NCBI RefSeq assembly: GCF_032121415.1
Contig: NZ_CP135079.1
Coordinates: 4,340,001 to 4,404,000 of the forward strand
DNA length: 64,000 nucleotides
Source of the DNA: Streptomyces parvus
GTDB taxonomy: Bacteria; Actinomycetota; Actinomycetes; Streptomycetales; Streptomycetaceae
Reading direction: 5' to 3'
Below the pieces are notes generated by a model. It worked only from the letters and a program-made list of their open reading frames with translations. It was not told the DNA's origin and made no database searches. Made by a program: the position numbers and the translations under genes. Of the stretch, positions 52,516 to 59,962 are shown piece after piece; position 1 is the first letter of the stretch; every line of letters starts with the position of its first letter.

Positions 52516-52590
52516 GACAGAACAGTCTCAGAAGAGCAGGTGTACTCCACCCGACTTTCCGGTCACTGTTGCGCATCGACAACCGGCGCT

Positions 52591-52612
52591 CTACGCGCGT
52601 AGGCGCTAGAGT
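52591..52612 (+). promoter_or_regulatory. perfect CTACGCGCGTAG operator and leaderless -10 of add
   Basis: CTACGCGCGTAG at 52591-52602 is a perfect palindrome. TAGAGT at 52607-52612 is a TANNNT -10 whose transcript would start at the add ATG (52619). Same core as the BMP and deoA sites. Confidence 0.6.
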
Positions 52613-52618
52613 GCGAAG

Positions 52619-53773
52619 ATGACGAGCCAGACCCCGAACGTCCCTGATTCCGACCAGATCCGGCGCGCCCCCAAGGTGCTGCTCCACGACCACCTCGACG
52701 GCGGCCTGCGGCCGGGCACCATCGTCGAGCTGGCCCGCGCGCAGGGTTACGACTCCCTCCCCGAGACCGAGCCCGACAAGCTCGGCATCTGGTTCCTCGA
52801 GGCCGCCGACTCCGGCTCGCTGCCGCGGTATCTGGAGACCTTCGCCCACACCTGCGCCGTCATGCAGACCCGTGACGCGCTGTTCCGGGTGGCCGCCGAG
52901 TGCGCCGAGGACCTCGCCGAGGACGGCGTCGTCTACGCCGAGATCCGCTACGCCCCCGAGCAGCACCTGGAGGGCGGCCTGACCCTCGAAGAGGTCGTCG
53001 AGGCCGTCAACGCGGGCTTCCGCGAGGGCGAGCGCATCGCCCGCGCCAACGGCCACCGCATCCGCGTCGGCGCCCTCCTCACCGCGATGCGGCACGCCGC
53101 CCGCGCCCTGGAGATCGCCGAACTGGCCAACAGCTACCGCGACCAGGGCGTCGTCGGCTTCGACATCGCGGGCGCCGAGGCCGGCTTCCCGCCCACCCGT
53201 CACCTCGACGCGTTCGAGTACCTCAAGCGCGAGAACAACCACTTCACGATCCACGCGGGCGAGGCCTTCGGCCTGCCGTCGATCTGGCAGGCCCTTCAGT
53301 GGTGCGGCGCCGACCGGCTCGGCCACGGGGTGCGGATCATCGACGACATCGAGGTCGCCGAGGACGGTTCGGTCTCCCTCGGCCGCCTCGCCTCCTACGT
53401 ACGGGACAAGCGCATCCCGCTGGAGATGTGCCCGACCTCCAACCTCCAGACCGGTGCCGCCGACTCGTACGCCGAGCACCCGATCGGGCTGCTGCGCAAG
53501 CTGCACTTCCGCGTCACGGTGAACACGGACAACCGGTTGATGAGCGGGACCAGCATGAGCCAGGAATTCGAACAGCTGACCGAGACCTTCGGATACACGC
53601 TCGACGACATGCAGTGGTTCACCGTCAATGCGATGAAATCAGCTTTCATTCCTTTCGACGAACGTCTCGCGATGATCAGTGAGGTCATCAAGCCCGGATA
53701 TGCCGAGCTGAAGTCGGAGTGGCTTTTCCGTCAGACCGCTGTGACCAGCAGTTCTGTAGTCTCCGGAACCTGA
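52619..53773 (+). CDS. add: adenosine deaminase
   Basis: 384 residues. Converts adenosine and deoxyadenosine to inosine forms. Metal-dependent TIM barrel: VLLHDHLDGGLRPGTIVELA (HxH), YAEIRYAPEQHLEGG, IAGAEAGFPPTRHLDAFEYL, NNHFTIHAGEAFGLPSIWQA (third ligand His and catalytic Glu), RLGHGVRIIDDIEVAE, CPTSNLQTGA and VNTDNRLMS (the final Asp). No Shine-Dalgarno; a -10 seven bases upstream suggests leaderless mRNA. It shares an operator with the nucleoside uptake genes although 12 kb away. Confidence 0.95.
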   Translation: MTSQTPNVPDSDQIRRAPKVLLHDHLDGGLRPGTIVELARAQGYDSLPETEPDKLGIWFLEAADSGSLPRYLETFAHTCAVMQTRDALFRVAAECAEDLAEDGVVYAEIRYAPEQHLEGGLTLEEVVEAVNAGFREGERIARANGHRIRVGALLTAMRHAARALEIAELANSYRDQGVVGFDIAGAEAGFPPTRHLDAFEYLKRENNHFTIHAGEAFGLPSIWQALQWCGADRLGHGVRIIDDIEVAEDGSVSLGRLASYVRDKRIPLEMCPTSNLQTGAADSYAEHPIGLLRKLHFRVTVNTDNRLMSGTSMSQEFEQLTETFGYTLDDMQWFTVNAMKSAFIPFDERLAMISEVIKPGYAELKSEWLFRQTAVTSSSVVSGT

Positions 53774-53908
53774 GGGCCGCATCGGGTGAAAGGGTCGGTA
53801 AGCAGTTCCCCGGCCCTTTTTCCGCGTGTCGGGATGTTTGCGGATCGGGCGACGGGCTGGCTAGTTTGCAGAGCCGCTCACATCCCCTTCCCCAAGGATG
53901 AATTCTCC

Positions 53909-54208
53909 ATGAAGAAGTCTGCCAAGACTCTCGGTGTCGCCGCTCTCGGCGCCGCTTTCGCCGCTGCCGCCGCCGGCAGCGCCTCCGCCGCTCCCGCGCT
54001 TCCGCTGGACGCCGCGGCCGGGGCGCTCCCCGTCTCGACGATGGCGCTGGACACCGTCGCGCAGTCGGTCCAGAACGCGCCGGTCCAGGACACCGTCGAC
54101 AAGGTCCTCGGCGGCCAGGCCACCGACGCGGCCGCCCCGGTCACCGGCCTGCTCGGCGGACTGCCCACCCAGGGCCTCACCGCCAACGGGATCCCGCTCG
54201 GCGGCTGA
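53909..54208 (+). CDS. small secreted protein
   Basis: 99 residues. Signal peptide MKKSAKTLGVAALGAAFAAA with cleavage after SASA, leaving a 70-residue Ala/Gly/Leu-rich mature protein (LDTVAQSVQNAPVQDTVDKV) without Cys. Related small secreted proteins occur in many Streptomyces; function unknown. AAGGA lies ten bases upstream. A five-codon frame (ATG at 53898, MNSP then TGA) ends inside its ATG (ATGA), so it may be coupled. Confidence 0.75.
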   Translation: MKKSAKTLGVAALGAAFAAAAAGSASAAPALPLDAAAGALPVSTMALDTVAQSVQNAPVQDTVDKVLGGQATDAAAPVTGLLGGLPTQGLTANGIPLGG

Positions 54209-54255
54209 TCCGCACCCGCGCGCCCGGAGATCCGGCGCGCACCCGCACATGCCGG

Positions 54256-54290
54256 TGGGGCGCACACCCAGGTCCAGGGTGTGCGCCCCA
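54256..54290. terminator. bidirectional hairpin terminator
   Basis: Perfect 14-bp stem TGGGGCGCACACCC / GGGTGTGCGCCCCA (54256-54269 and 54277-54290), 7-base loop, between genes converging at 54208 and 54335. Confidence 0.85.
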
Positions 54291-54334
54291 CGGCGCGTTC
54301 TCGTCAATCTTCTCGGTCCCCGTGGTCCGGCGCG

Positions 54335-54541
54335 TCACCAGGCCGTCGCGGAGGAGGCGGACTTCTCCGAGGGCAGCAGCGCCCACAGCGCCAGGTAGAG
54401 CAGGAACTGCGGGCCGGGCAGCAGGCAGGACACGACGAAGATCACGCGCATCGTGCTCGCCGACGTACCGAAGCGCCGGGCGAGGCCCGCGCACACTCCG
54501 CCGATCATGCGGCCTTCGCGGGGGCGGACAAGTGCGGCCAT
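54335..54541 (-). CDS. PspC-domain membrane protein
   Basis: 68 residues. PspC motif RPREGRMIGGVCAGLARRFG, then a membrane helix (VIFVVSCLLPGPQFLLYLAL). PspC proteins are linked to envelope-stress responses. ATG 54541 with AAGGAG at good spacing is preferred over the longer frame. Standing alone next to the envelope-stress-related VanZ and AfsQ genes. Confidence 0.9.
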   Translation of the reverse strand: MAALVRPREGRMIGGVCAGLARRFGTSASTMRVIFVVSCLLPGPQFLLYLALWALLPSEKSASSATAW

Positions 54542-54635
54542 GGTGGGCTCCTTCGCGAACCGTAGCGGGAGGAGCAGCTTTCTCTGCTCCCTGATGTATC
54601 CATGGTGCCGCCGCGAAGGGGGACAAAGCATCGCT

Positions 54636-55202
54636 CTACGGGGCGACGCCGACCCCGGTAATCGTCGGGGTCGATCCCTGAGGGGCCTCGTCCCTGAGTC
54701 GGGTCTCGTGGCGGTGGTGGGGCAGGTCCCGCACCCCCGGCAGGCCCCGGCGGCGCAGCCGCGCCCGGCAGCCCGGCACGACCAGCAGATGGGCCAGGGC
54801 CACCCCGGTGGTGTTCAGCAGCAGTGAGTCGATGTCGACGACCTGCCCCGGCACCCCGGTCTGCCCCAGCTCGATGGCCAGTGAGATCAGCGCCCCGGCG
54901 GCGACCGTACGCAGCAGCGAGACCCAGGGGGAGACGAAGATCCGGCCCCCGGCCATCGGCAGCAGCGCCCCGAGCGGGGCCAGGAGCAGCAGCGCCCCGC
55001 CGATCCGGCGGGCCGCCTCGGCCGGTCCCAGCGCGAGGTCCGCCCTGATCCCGGCGAGCGGCTCGAAATTCGCCGCCGTGATCCAGGGGACGTCCAGCGG
55101 GCGCAGCGTCAGCCACCCGACGAACAGGAGGTGTGCGATCAGGAGAGTGACGCCCGCCGCGCGGAAGTGGATGACGGTCTGGCCGTCCGAACTGTGACGC
55201 AC
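54636..55202 (-). CDS. VanZ-family membrane protein
   Basis: 188 residues, about four to five membrane helices. VTLLIAHLLFVGWLTLRPLD, NFEPLAGIRADL (VanZ NxxPF-type region) and QVVDIDSLLLNTTGVALAHL (the conserved DxxDxxxNxxG core) identify the family, linked to teicoplanin resistance in enterococci; here role is unknown. The frame is open upstream to 55367, but that part is low-complexity; GTG 55202 or 55208 start where homology begins. The C-terminal 30 residues are hydrophilic. Confidence 0.8.
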   Translation of the reverse strand: MRHSSDGQTVIHFRAAGVTLLIAHLLFVGWLTLRPLDVPWITAANFEPLAGIRADLALGPAEAARRIGGALLLLAPLGALLPMAGGRIFVSPWVSLLRTVAAGALISLAIELGQTGVPGQVVDIDSLLLNTTGVALAHLLVVPGCRARLRRRGLPGVRDLPHHRHETRLRDEAPQGSTPTITGVGVAP

Positions 55203-55329
55203 GCCCACCAAGACGCCACGACCGGCAGGATCGGTTCCGTACGGTCGAGGCCGGCTGCGTACGGCCGGCCCGGCCCGGCCTCCCGCTCTTCCGGGGCCCG
55301 GCCTGCGGGCCCGGCGTGCGGGCCCGGCG

Positions 55330-55974
55330 TCAGTCCAGCCGGAGCGCGTCCGGCGTGGCCAGGTCACCCGGCCGGGACTTCGTCTGCGAGGTGCACAGAT
55401 AGCCGCGCGGCGGGTAGTCCCCGGGCCCGCCCAGCACCACCGAACCGTCCCGGACCAGCGACTCGCTCTCCGCGTACGTGCACACCAGCTGCGCCAGCGC
55501 CTCCGCCGACAGGTCCTCCGGCTGGCTGCTCAGCCGCAGGGTGCCCGCCGGATCGCCGCTCCGGGGCGGATCCACCCGCAGCCCCGCCGGAACCGCGGTG
55601 GTGAACCCGGCTCGCCGCTCGCCCGCCGACGGCGCCTGCTGGACCTCCTTCAGCAGCGCGCGGGCCGCCTCCACCGGCTCGGCGCCGATTGCGGCCGCCG
55701 GCATCGGACGGTCCACGGTGACCAGCTGCGAGGCGCACACCAGATACACCTCGGCGCTCACACTGTCCGGCGACCGGGTGGCGACGTCCGACGCGGAGAG
55801 CCGGCACGGTACCCGGGAGGGCGCGGCCCCCGCGTCCACCGGGACCGAGGTCGTCCGGATCCCGCATCCGGAGACCAGCGCCGCGACCGCCAGCAGGCCT
55901 GCCAGGAAGCCGGCCGACCGGCCGCGCGGCCGCATCGGGTTCCGCCTCCGGTACGTGACATCGCCGCGCTTCAC
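55330..55974 (-). CDS. lipoprotein of the afsQ operon
   Basis: 214 residues. Signal peptide with lipobox ALVSGC, then an exported domain containing VPCRLSASDVATRSPDSVSA, EVYLVCASQLVTVDRPMPAA and QLVCTYAESESLVRDG, with three further Cys that may form disulfides. It lies directly after the sensor kinase, overlapping it by four bases (GTGA), as the accessory lipoprotein in the S. coelicolor afsQ operon. Probably modulates the kinase outside the cell. Confidence 0.85.
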   Translation of the reverse strand: MKRGDVTYRRRNPMRPRGRSAGFLAGLLAVAALVSGCGIRTTSVPVDAGAAPSRVPCRLSASDVATRSPDSVSAEVYLVCASQLVTVDRPMPAAAIGAEPVEAARALLKEVQQAPSAGERRAGFTTAVPAGLRVDPPRSGDPAGTLRLSSQPEDLSAEALAQLVCTYAESESLVRDGSVVLGGPGDYPPRGYLCTSQTKSRPGDLATPDALRLD

Positions 55975-57500
55975 GTCGCCCCGTCCTCGCCCGGGGCGCC
56001 CGCGCCCGGTTCGTCGCTCCGTACGATCTTGTCGGCGTCGCGCGGCAGCCGCAGCGTGAACACGGCACCGCCGTCGGGGGAGTTCGCCGCCGTGATGTCA
56101 CCGCCGTGGATGTGCGCGTTCTCCATGGCGATGGAGAGGCCGAGCCCGCTGCCCTCCGACCTCGGGCGGGAGGCGCTCGCCTTGTAGAACCGGTCGAAGA
56201 CGTGCGGCAGCACGTCCTCGGGGATGCCCGGGCCGTGGTCCCGTACCTCGATGACCAGCTCCTCGCCCTCGGTCCGCACCCGTACGCCCACCGGCGAACC
56301 GCCGTGCTTGAGGGCGTTGCCGATCAGATTGGCCAGGATCACGTCCAGCCGGCGCGGATCGAGCCGGGCCATCATGCCGCGCTCCGCGTCCAGGTGCACC
56401 GCGTCCAGCCAGGCCCGCGCGTCGATGCACGCGGTCACCTGGTCGGCCACGTCGACGTCGTCCAGGACGAGCCGGGCCGTGCCCGCGTCGAAGCGGGTCA
56501 CCTCCATCAGGTTCTCCACCAGGTCGTTCAGCCGCCGGGTCTCGCTGACCACCAGATGCACGGCGGGCGCGATCATCGGGTCGAGGGTGTCCGCCTCGTC
56601 CTCCAGGACCTCGGCCACCGCGGTGATCGCGGTCAGCGGCGTGCGCAGCTCGTGCGACATGTCGGCGACGAACCGGCGGCTCGCCTCCTCCCGCGCGCTC
56701 ATGTCCGCGACCTTCTTCTCCAGCGAGCTCGCCGTCCTGTTGAACGTGCGGGAGAGATCGGCCAGTTCGTCCGTGCCGGAGACCACGAGCCGGGTGTCGA
56801 GCTTGCCCTCGCCCAGCTTGCGGGCCGCGTCGCCGAGCCGCTGCACCGGGCGCAGCACGGTCGTCGCGGCGGCCTGTGCGAGCAGCGCCGAGCCGACCAG
56901 CGCGAGGGCGGTGGCGATCCCCAGCGACCAGGCCAGCGAGTTGAGGTCCTGCCGCTCCTGGTCGAGGGACTTGAGCATGTAGCCGGTCGGGCCGCCGCCG
57001 ATGATCCGCGTACCGGCCACGAGATACGGCGTGCCCGCGATGCTCGTACGCTGCCAGAACAGGTGGTACTCGTGGTCGTTGCTCGACGTCAGCGGCTGCT
57101 TGCGGGCCACCTGCTCCTGCAACGACTCCGGTACGTGGGCGCGGGTGAAGGTGTCCAGGTCGGAGTAGCCCACGATCGGCTTGCCGCGCTCCCGCTCGGC
57201 CTCCAGCAGCACGCTGTAGCCCGGGCTGCTGGACGCCATCTCCCCGGCCGCCCGCTGGAGATCGTCCTTGGTGGGCCGCGCCGGCAGCGCCGCCGCCGTC
57301 TCCTGCATCTGCCGCCGGAAGTCGCCGAGCGCGGTGTCCTGCGTACGGGTCAGCACGGCCTCGCGGTTGAGCCAGTACGCGATCCCCGAGGCGGACACCG
57401 CTGCCACCAGCGCCACCAGCGCGAACACCACGACGAGCCGCATGCGCAGACTGGTCCAGCGCAGCCCCGCACGCAGGGACCGCTTGGCGGTCTCGGTCAC
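55971..57500 (-). CDS. afsQ2: AfsQ2 sensor histidine kinase
   Basis: 509 residues. Membrane helix 1 (LRMRLVVVFALVALVAAVSA), an extracellular sensor domain of about 150 residues, helix 2 (SLAWSLGIATALALVGSALL), HAMP (VQRLGDAARKLGEGKLDTRL), dimerisation and phosphoacceptor DMSHELRTPLTAITAVAEVL, and HATPase motifs NLIGNALKHGG, VRDHGPGIPEDVLPHVFDRF, GSGLGLSIA. GTG 57500 overlaps the response-regulator stop. AfsQ2 senses nitrogen- or envelope-linked signals and controls antibiotic production with AfsQ1 in S. coelicolor. Confidence 0.92.
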   Translation of the reverse strand: MTETAKRSLRAGLRWTSLRMRLVVVFALVALVAAVSASGIAYWLNREAVLTRTQDTALGDFRRQMQETAAALPARPTKDDLQRAAGEMASSSPGYSVLLEAERERGKPIVGYSDLDTFTRAHVPESLQEQVARKQPLTSSNDHEYHLFWQRTSIAGTPYLVAGTRIIGGGPTGYMLKSLDQERQDLNSLAWSLGIATALALVGSALLAQAAATTVLRPVQRLGDAARKLGEGKLDTRLVVSGTDELADLSRTFNRTASSLEKKVADMSAREEASRRFVADMSHELRTPLTAITAVAEVLEDEADTLDPMIAPAVHLVVSETRRLNDLVENLMEVTRFDAGTARLVLDDVDVADQVTACIDARAWLDAVHLDAERGMMARLDPRRLDVILANLIGNALKHGGSPVGVRVRTEGEELVIEVRDHGPGIPEDVLPHVFDRFYKASASRPRSEGSGLGLSIAMENAHIHGGDITAANSPDGGAVFTLRLPRDADKIVRSDEPGAGAPGEDGAT

Positions 57501-58174
57501 TGAGGCGAGTCCAGCCGGTAACCCACGCCCCGCACCGTACGGATCAGGGTCGGCGAGGACGGCACGTCCTCCACCTTCGCGCGCAGCCGCTGCACACAGG
57601 CGTCCACCAGACGGGAGTCGCCCAGGTAGTCGTGCTCCCACACCAGCCGCAGCAACTGCTGCCGGGACAGGGCCTGTCCGGGCCGGCGGCTCAGCTCCAG
57701 CAGGAGCCGCAGCTCGGTCGGCGTGAGCTGCAGATCCTCCCCGTCCTTGGTGACGGTCATGGCGGAGCGGTCGATCACCACGTTGCCGAAGGTCGCCGAG
57801 TCGGTCGACTCGCGCTCCCCGCGGCGCAGCACCGCCCGGATCCGGGCGTCCAGCACCCGGCCCTGGACGGGTTTCACCACATAGTCGTCCGCGCCGGACT
57901 CCAGTCCCACGACGACGTCGATGTCGTCGCTGCGCGCGGTCAGCAGAATGATCGGCAGCTGGTCGGTGCGGCGGATCCGCCGGCACACCTCGAAACCGTC
58001 GATCCCGGGCAGCATCACATCCAGCACGACCAGGTCCGGCCGCTGCTCGCGCAGCAGCTCCAGGCCGTCCTCTCCCGTCGCCGCGGTGGCCACACGGTGG
58101 CCCTGGCGTGACAGCGAGAGTTCGAGGGCCGTGCGGATGGCGTCGTCGTCCTCGATCAGCAACAGGAAAGGCAC
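57497..58174 (-). CDS. afsQ1: AfsQ1 response regulator
   Basis: 225 residues. OmpR-type: receiver domain LLIEDDDAIRTALELSLSRQ, phosphoacceptor Asp52 in DLVVLDVMLPG, ILLTARSDDIDVVVGLESGA, and a winged-helix C-terminus (LTPTELRLLLELSRRPGQAL, DSRLVDACVQRLRAKVED, RTVRGVGYRLD). GTG 58174 is chosen because it gives 225 residues and Asp52 as in S. coelicolor; ATG 58183 is three codons upstream. Order afsQ1-afsQ2-lipoprotein with sigQ divergent is the known layout. An AfsQ1-type box lies in the divergent gap. Confidence 0.92.
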   Translation of the reverse strand: MPFLLLIEDDDAIRTALELSLSRQGHRVATAATGEDGLELLREQRPDLVVLDVMLPGIDGFEVCRRIRRTDQLPIILLTARSDDIDVVVGLESGADDYVVKPVQGRVLDARIRAVLRRGERESTDSATFGNVVIDRSAMTVTKDGEDLQLTPTELRLLLELSRRPGQALSRQQLLRLVWEHDYLGDSRLVDACVQRLRAKVEDVPSSPTLIRTVRGVGYRLDSPQ

Positions 58175-58256
58175 GAGCGTCATTCTGGCCCATGGTGGCG
58201 CTTCAGTTCGACCTGCGGTCCCCTCCGATTGTCCGGGCACGGCCCCAACCGCCCCT

Positions 58257-58272
58257 GTGACAGGCCTGTGAC
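58257..58272. promoter_or_regulatory. AfsQ1 box GTGAC-N6-GTGAC
   Basis: GTGAC at 58257-58261 and 58268-58272 with six bases between, exactly the GTnAC-n6-GTnAC consensus reported for AfsQ1. It lies 84-100 bases upstream of the sigQ start and about 85 bases from afsQ1, so it can serve both. Confidence 0.8.
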
Positions 58273-58356
58273 AGTCGGGGGACAGCGCCATGAAACTGCC
58301 CCGGCAAGCTCTTGGTCAGCAAGGAACGAACGGACTCCACCGATAGGGGGCGCGAG

Positions 58357-59187
58357 ATGAACGCACTGCACAGCACCAGCTCAAGCGCAGTTGTCACGCG
58401 CCTCCACGACATCGGCCGGAGCAGCGAGAAGTCCGGTGCGACCGGGGGTACCTCCCTACTCGACCGAAGCCGAGAGCTTGGGGGCGTACGGGGGTGTGTT
58501 CGGAGCACCGGGCGTCAGCACCTGCCGTCGCAGCCGACCGCGGAGCAGCCGCGTTCGACGTACATGACGGTGGTGGACGCACCCACGGGGGATGTGGGGG
58601 GCAACGGGGGAAGCGCGTACGGGAAGGCCACGGGGGATCGCACCACGCGGACGCAGGACGCGGACGCCGAAGCGGCGTTCACGGCCTACGTCCAGGAGCG
58701 ACGGGCCTCCCTGTACGCGACCGCCTACCACCTGACCGGCGACCGGTTCGAGGCCGAGGACCTGCTGCAGAGCGCCCTCTTCTCGACGTACCGGGCCTGG
58801 GACCGGATCAGCGACAAGGCGGCCGTCGGCGGCTATCTGCGCCGCACCATGACCAACCTGCACATCAGCGCCTGGCGCAGGCGCAAGCTCAACGAATACC
58901 CGACCGAGGAGCTGCCGGAGACGGTGGGCGACACGGACGCGATGCGCGGCACGGAGCTGCGGGCGGTGCTGTGGCAGGCGCTCGCGCGGCTGCCCGAACT
59001 CCAGCGCACGATGCTGGTCCTGCGGTACTACGAGGGCCGCACCGACCCGGAGATCGCGTCCATCCTCGACATCAGTGTCGGCACGGTGAAGTCGAGCATC
59101 TGGCGCTCCCTGCGCCGGCTGCGCGAGGACGAGGTCCTCAGCTTCGGACGTGACGAGCAGGAGTCCTTCGGCGAGCTGGTGGCCTGA
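58357..59187 (+). CDS. sigQ: SigQ, ECF-type sigma factor
   Basis: 276 residues. Region 2: FTAYVQERRASLYATAYHLT, GDRFEAEDLLQSALFSTYRA and RRTMTNLHISAWRRRKL. Region 4: LARLPELQRTMLVLRYYEGR, TDPEIASILDISVGTVKSSI. The start MNALHSTSSSAVVTRLHDIG matches SigQ of S. coelicolor as I recall it. ATG 58357 has GGGGG upstream. A stretch of about 14 codons in the N-terminus is encoded by a Streptomyces-type repeat. SigQ works with AfsQ1/Q2 in controlling antibiotic production. Confidence 0.9.
   Translation: MNALHSTSSSAVVTRLHDIGRSSEKSGATGGTSLLDRSRELGGVRGCVRSTGRQHLPSQPTAEQPRSTYMTVVDAPTGDVGGNGGSAYGKATGDRTTRTQDADAEAAFTAYVQERRASLYATAYHLTGDRFEAEDLLQSALFSTYRAWDRISDKAAVGGYLRRTMTNLHISAWRRRKLNEYPTEELPETVGDTDAMRGTELRAVLWQALARLPELQRTMLVLRYYEGRTDPEIASILDISVGTVKSSIWRSLRRLREDEVLSFGRDEQESFGELVA
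58444..58485 (+). repeat. Streptomyces intergenic repeat inside sigQ
   Basis: GGGGGTACCTCCC followed by CTCGACCGAAGCCGAGAGCT and TGGGGG resembles a short palindromic repeat common between Streptomyces genes (CTCGA-CGAAGCCGAGAGCTTGGGGGA type). Here it lies in frame in the sigQ N-terminus and encodes TSLLDRSRELGG. Recognised from memory only. Confidence 0.5.
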
Positions 59188-59426
59188 GGCAGGGCCCTCC
59201 GCTTCGGGGGAGGCGGGGGGCACGGGGGAAGTACGGGGGAGCACGGGGGAGCAGTAAAACGGGGACCGAGGGGACCCGGGGGAAAACGGGGGGAACACAG
59301 TGGGGTCGTACGGGCCGGGGGGTCCCGTACGGCCCCACTGGCATGCCCCGGAAGCCGAAGACCGCCCTTGTTAGGGTGAGCGGGCCACGTCAGGCGTGGG
59401 TGGTACGAAGGATCCCAGGGGGACGG
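59188..59426 (+). terminator. G-rich tract and hairpin after sigQ
   Basis: 59206-59294 holds nine runs of four or more G on the plus strand, several as repeats of ACGGGGGA. It is followed by a 16-bp stem with one G-T pair, AGTGGGGTCGTACGGG / CCCGTACGGCCCCACT (59299-59314 and 59324-59339), the probable terminator of sigQ. Confidence 0.65.
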
Positions 59427-59897
59427 ATGAGCAGTCAGGCAGGCGACCCGACAGCGACGGCCGCAACCGGTACCCCACCGGTATCGATGCGGCTCAACGA
59501 GGGCCCGGCCGATCCTTCCCCGCCCCCCGTCTACGGACCGTTCGCCCCCGGGCAGGCCCCTGGGCTGGTCTCCAGTCCGGCGCAGAAGCGCGCGGCGGCC
59601 AACGCCATAGAGCAGCATCTCGAACCGGACACCAAGAAGTCGGGCGACTGGGCGAGTGAGGAGAACGCGGCCGCGGTGACGGCGCTCGGAGCGCAGGACG
59701 GCGAGGGCTGGGTCACCTCGCGTGCGCTGAAGGACGCGCACACGGCGTGGGCCAAGCAGGTCCGGAACCTGATGAACCGACTCGGCAGGGAGAAGAGTTC
59801 CCTGCGCGATGCCAACACGATCTTCCGTGGTACCGAGCTCCAGACCCAGCAGCTGTTGGGGCCCTCACTCCCGCCCTCGCCCTTCAACGGCTACTGA
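59427..59897 (+). CDS. small helical protein, possible WXG100-like partner
   Basis: 156 residues. A Pro/Gly-rich N-terminal 55 residues (ADPSPPPVYGPFAPGQAPGL) precede a predicted helical hairpin: AQKRAAANAIEQHLEPDTKK, SGDWASEENAAAVTALGAQD, GEGWVTSRALKDAHTAWAKQ, VRNLMNRLGREKSSLRDANT. Size and helical pattern recall WXG100/ESX partners, but no clear WxG turn is present. ATG has AGGGGGACGG before it. Sixty-five bases ahead of a large protein that starts with a WXG-like region. Confidence 0.6.
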   Translation: MSSQAGDPTATAATGTPPVSMRLNEGPADPSPPPVYGPFAPGQAPGLVSSPAQKRAAANAIEQHLEPDTKKSGDWASEENAAAVTALGAQDGEGWVTSRALKDAHTAWAKQVRNLMNRLGREKSSLRDANTIFRGTELQTQQLLGPSLPPSPFNGY

Positions 59898-59962
59898 CCG
59901 CTGCGGGCGGGGCAAGCCGGATCGACGCGCTCACAGGCACAGCTGACAACGGGGGTAAGAGC

